Shown here piece by piece: positions 5,552 to 5,812 of a DNA stretch of 5,812 bases. This DNA comes from Chloroflexota bacterium (GTDB lineage: Bacteria; Chloroflexota; Dehalococcoidia; SHYM01): positions 1-5,812 of the forward strand of contig JACQGV010000026.1 of the NCBI GenBank assembly GCA_016199375.1, in the 5' to 3' direction. The notes below the pieces were generated by a model, which searched no databases, was not told where the DNA came from, and saw only the letters and a program-made list of their open reading frames with translations. Made by a program: the position numbers and the translations under genes. The stretch's first letter is position 1; every line of letters begins with the position of its first letter.

Positions 5552-5812
5552 GGCCTCGACCTCCGGCGGGCCAAAGGGAGCCCGGCCTCCGCAGTGCGGG
5601 CCCGCTGCCGCAGGGGCTCGTTCTCCCTGGTGATCTCGCCCACCTTGGCCTGCAGCCTCCGGACCTCCACGTCGCCCTCGTCTTCTGGCTGGCTCTTCAG
5701 GGAGGCCTGGCCCCGCCAGGAAGCGCTCCCGCCACTGGGCCAGGGTTGCCGCCGTGACCCGAAGCTCTCTGGACAGGCCATCCGGGACCTCTCCACGGAG
5801 CACCCTCAGTAC
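5548..5812 (-). pseudogene. IS3-family transposase OrfA, 5'-partial and frameshifted
   Basis: OrfA binds the IS ends through a helix-turn-helix and multimerises through a coiled coil. Both parts are here but in different frames. From the right edge to about 5714, one frame (shared with orfB) reads VLRVLRGE, LSRELRVTAATLAQWRERFLAG, which is the HTH. From about 5712 to the stop at 5548, the next frame reads GQASLKSQPEDEGDVEVRR, LQAKVGEITRENEPLRQRA (heptad-like coiled coil) and ARRRSRP, a typical OrfA end. The break coincides with CCCC on the plus strand at 5711-5714; removing one base restores a continuous LAGQASLK. It is therefore a one-base insertion or a sequencing error, since the shift (+1) is opposite to the usual IS3 programmed -1 shift. 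The start codon lies beyond the window. Confidence 0.75.

Larger units (their letters stand above)
4612..5812 (-). mobile_element. IS3-family insertion sequence, truncated by the right window edge
   Basis: The element comprises overlapping orfA (HTH plus coiled coil) and orfB (DDE integrase) read on the minus strand, the standard IS3 layout. The 3' end is placed at 4612, where the sequence begins TGTACCGCCC and continues through TTGGACACC, resembling from memory the terminal repeat of IS911-type elements. The other end is outside the window: a complete orfA would need roughly 40 further codons plus the second repeat, so about 150-200 bases are missing. The 3-4 base target duplication cannot be tested with one end. 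Confidence 0.85.

Noticed and set aside
5552..5803. Single continuous 383-residue transposase using the orfB frame throughout
   Set aside because: Residues from about the PGLPEEPARRRG stretch up to the OrfB Met are off-frame readthrough. The real coiled-coil part of OrfA is in the neighbouring frame, ending at 5548.
1..5812. Identical GTAC tetramers at the two window ends
   Set aside because: A 4-base match at both ends is expected by chance and is not backed by any longer repeat.

Overview
The window is bacterial and mostly GC-rich. It holds three blocks: a plus-strand acyl-CoA metabolism pair on the left (about 1-2186), a minus-strand surface-polysaccharide pair in the middle (2473-4536), and an IS3-family insertion sequence on the right (4612 to the right edge). 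No ribosomal or taxonomic marker is present. The CaiB-type CoA-transferase beside a carboxyltransferase, the XrtA-type polysaccharide deacetylase and this IS3 subgroup would fit environmental lineages such as Chloroflexota, Rokubacteria/Tectomicrobia or deltaproteobacterial relatives. That placement is an inference from gene style only.

Left block: the C-terminal part of a class III CoA-transferase enters from outside the window and ends at 544. After a 76-base gap with a strong purine-rich ribosome binding site, a complete 521-residue acyl-CoA carboxylase carboxyltransferase (beta) subunit runs 621-2186. They are probably co-transcribed: one moves CoA between acids and the other carboxylates or decarboxylates an acyl-CoA. 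The substrate cannot be read from sequence. No biotin carboxylase or biotin carrier gene lies in view.

Middle block: the convergent gap 2187-2472 holds no gene but is dense in short inverted repeats. These include a 109-base module bounded by perfect 9-base inverted repeats with three hairpins inside. Beyond it, on the minus strand, a polysaccharide deacetylase (4536-3664) is followed by a two-lobed GNAT acetyltransferase (3561-2473). Both resemble genes of exopolysaccharide/exosortase-type loci, and together they could de-N-acetylate and re-acylate a surface glycan. The base composition here is visibly more mixed than on either side, suggesting a separately acquired segment.

Right block: an IS3-family element lies with its transposase genes on the minus strand. 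OrfB is complete with an intact DDE triad. OrfA runs off the right edge and carries an apparent one-base frameshift at a run of four C (plus strand). The 3' end of the element, with an IS911-like terminal repeat, is visible at 4612, only 75 bases upstream of the deacetylase start. The insertion has therefore probably cut the deacetylase-GNAT pair off from its original promoter or upstream operon partners.

I found no tRNA, rRNA, CRISPR array or clear novel defence system. The most unusual items are the inverted-repeat module at 2281-2389, the divergent active-site loops of the carboxyltransferase, and the IS junction upstream of the glycan genes.
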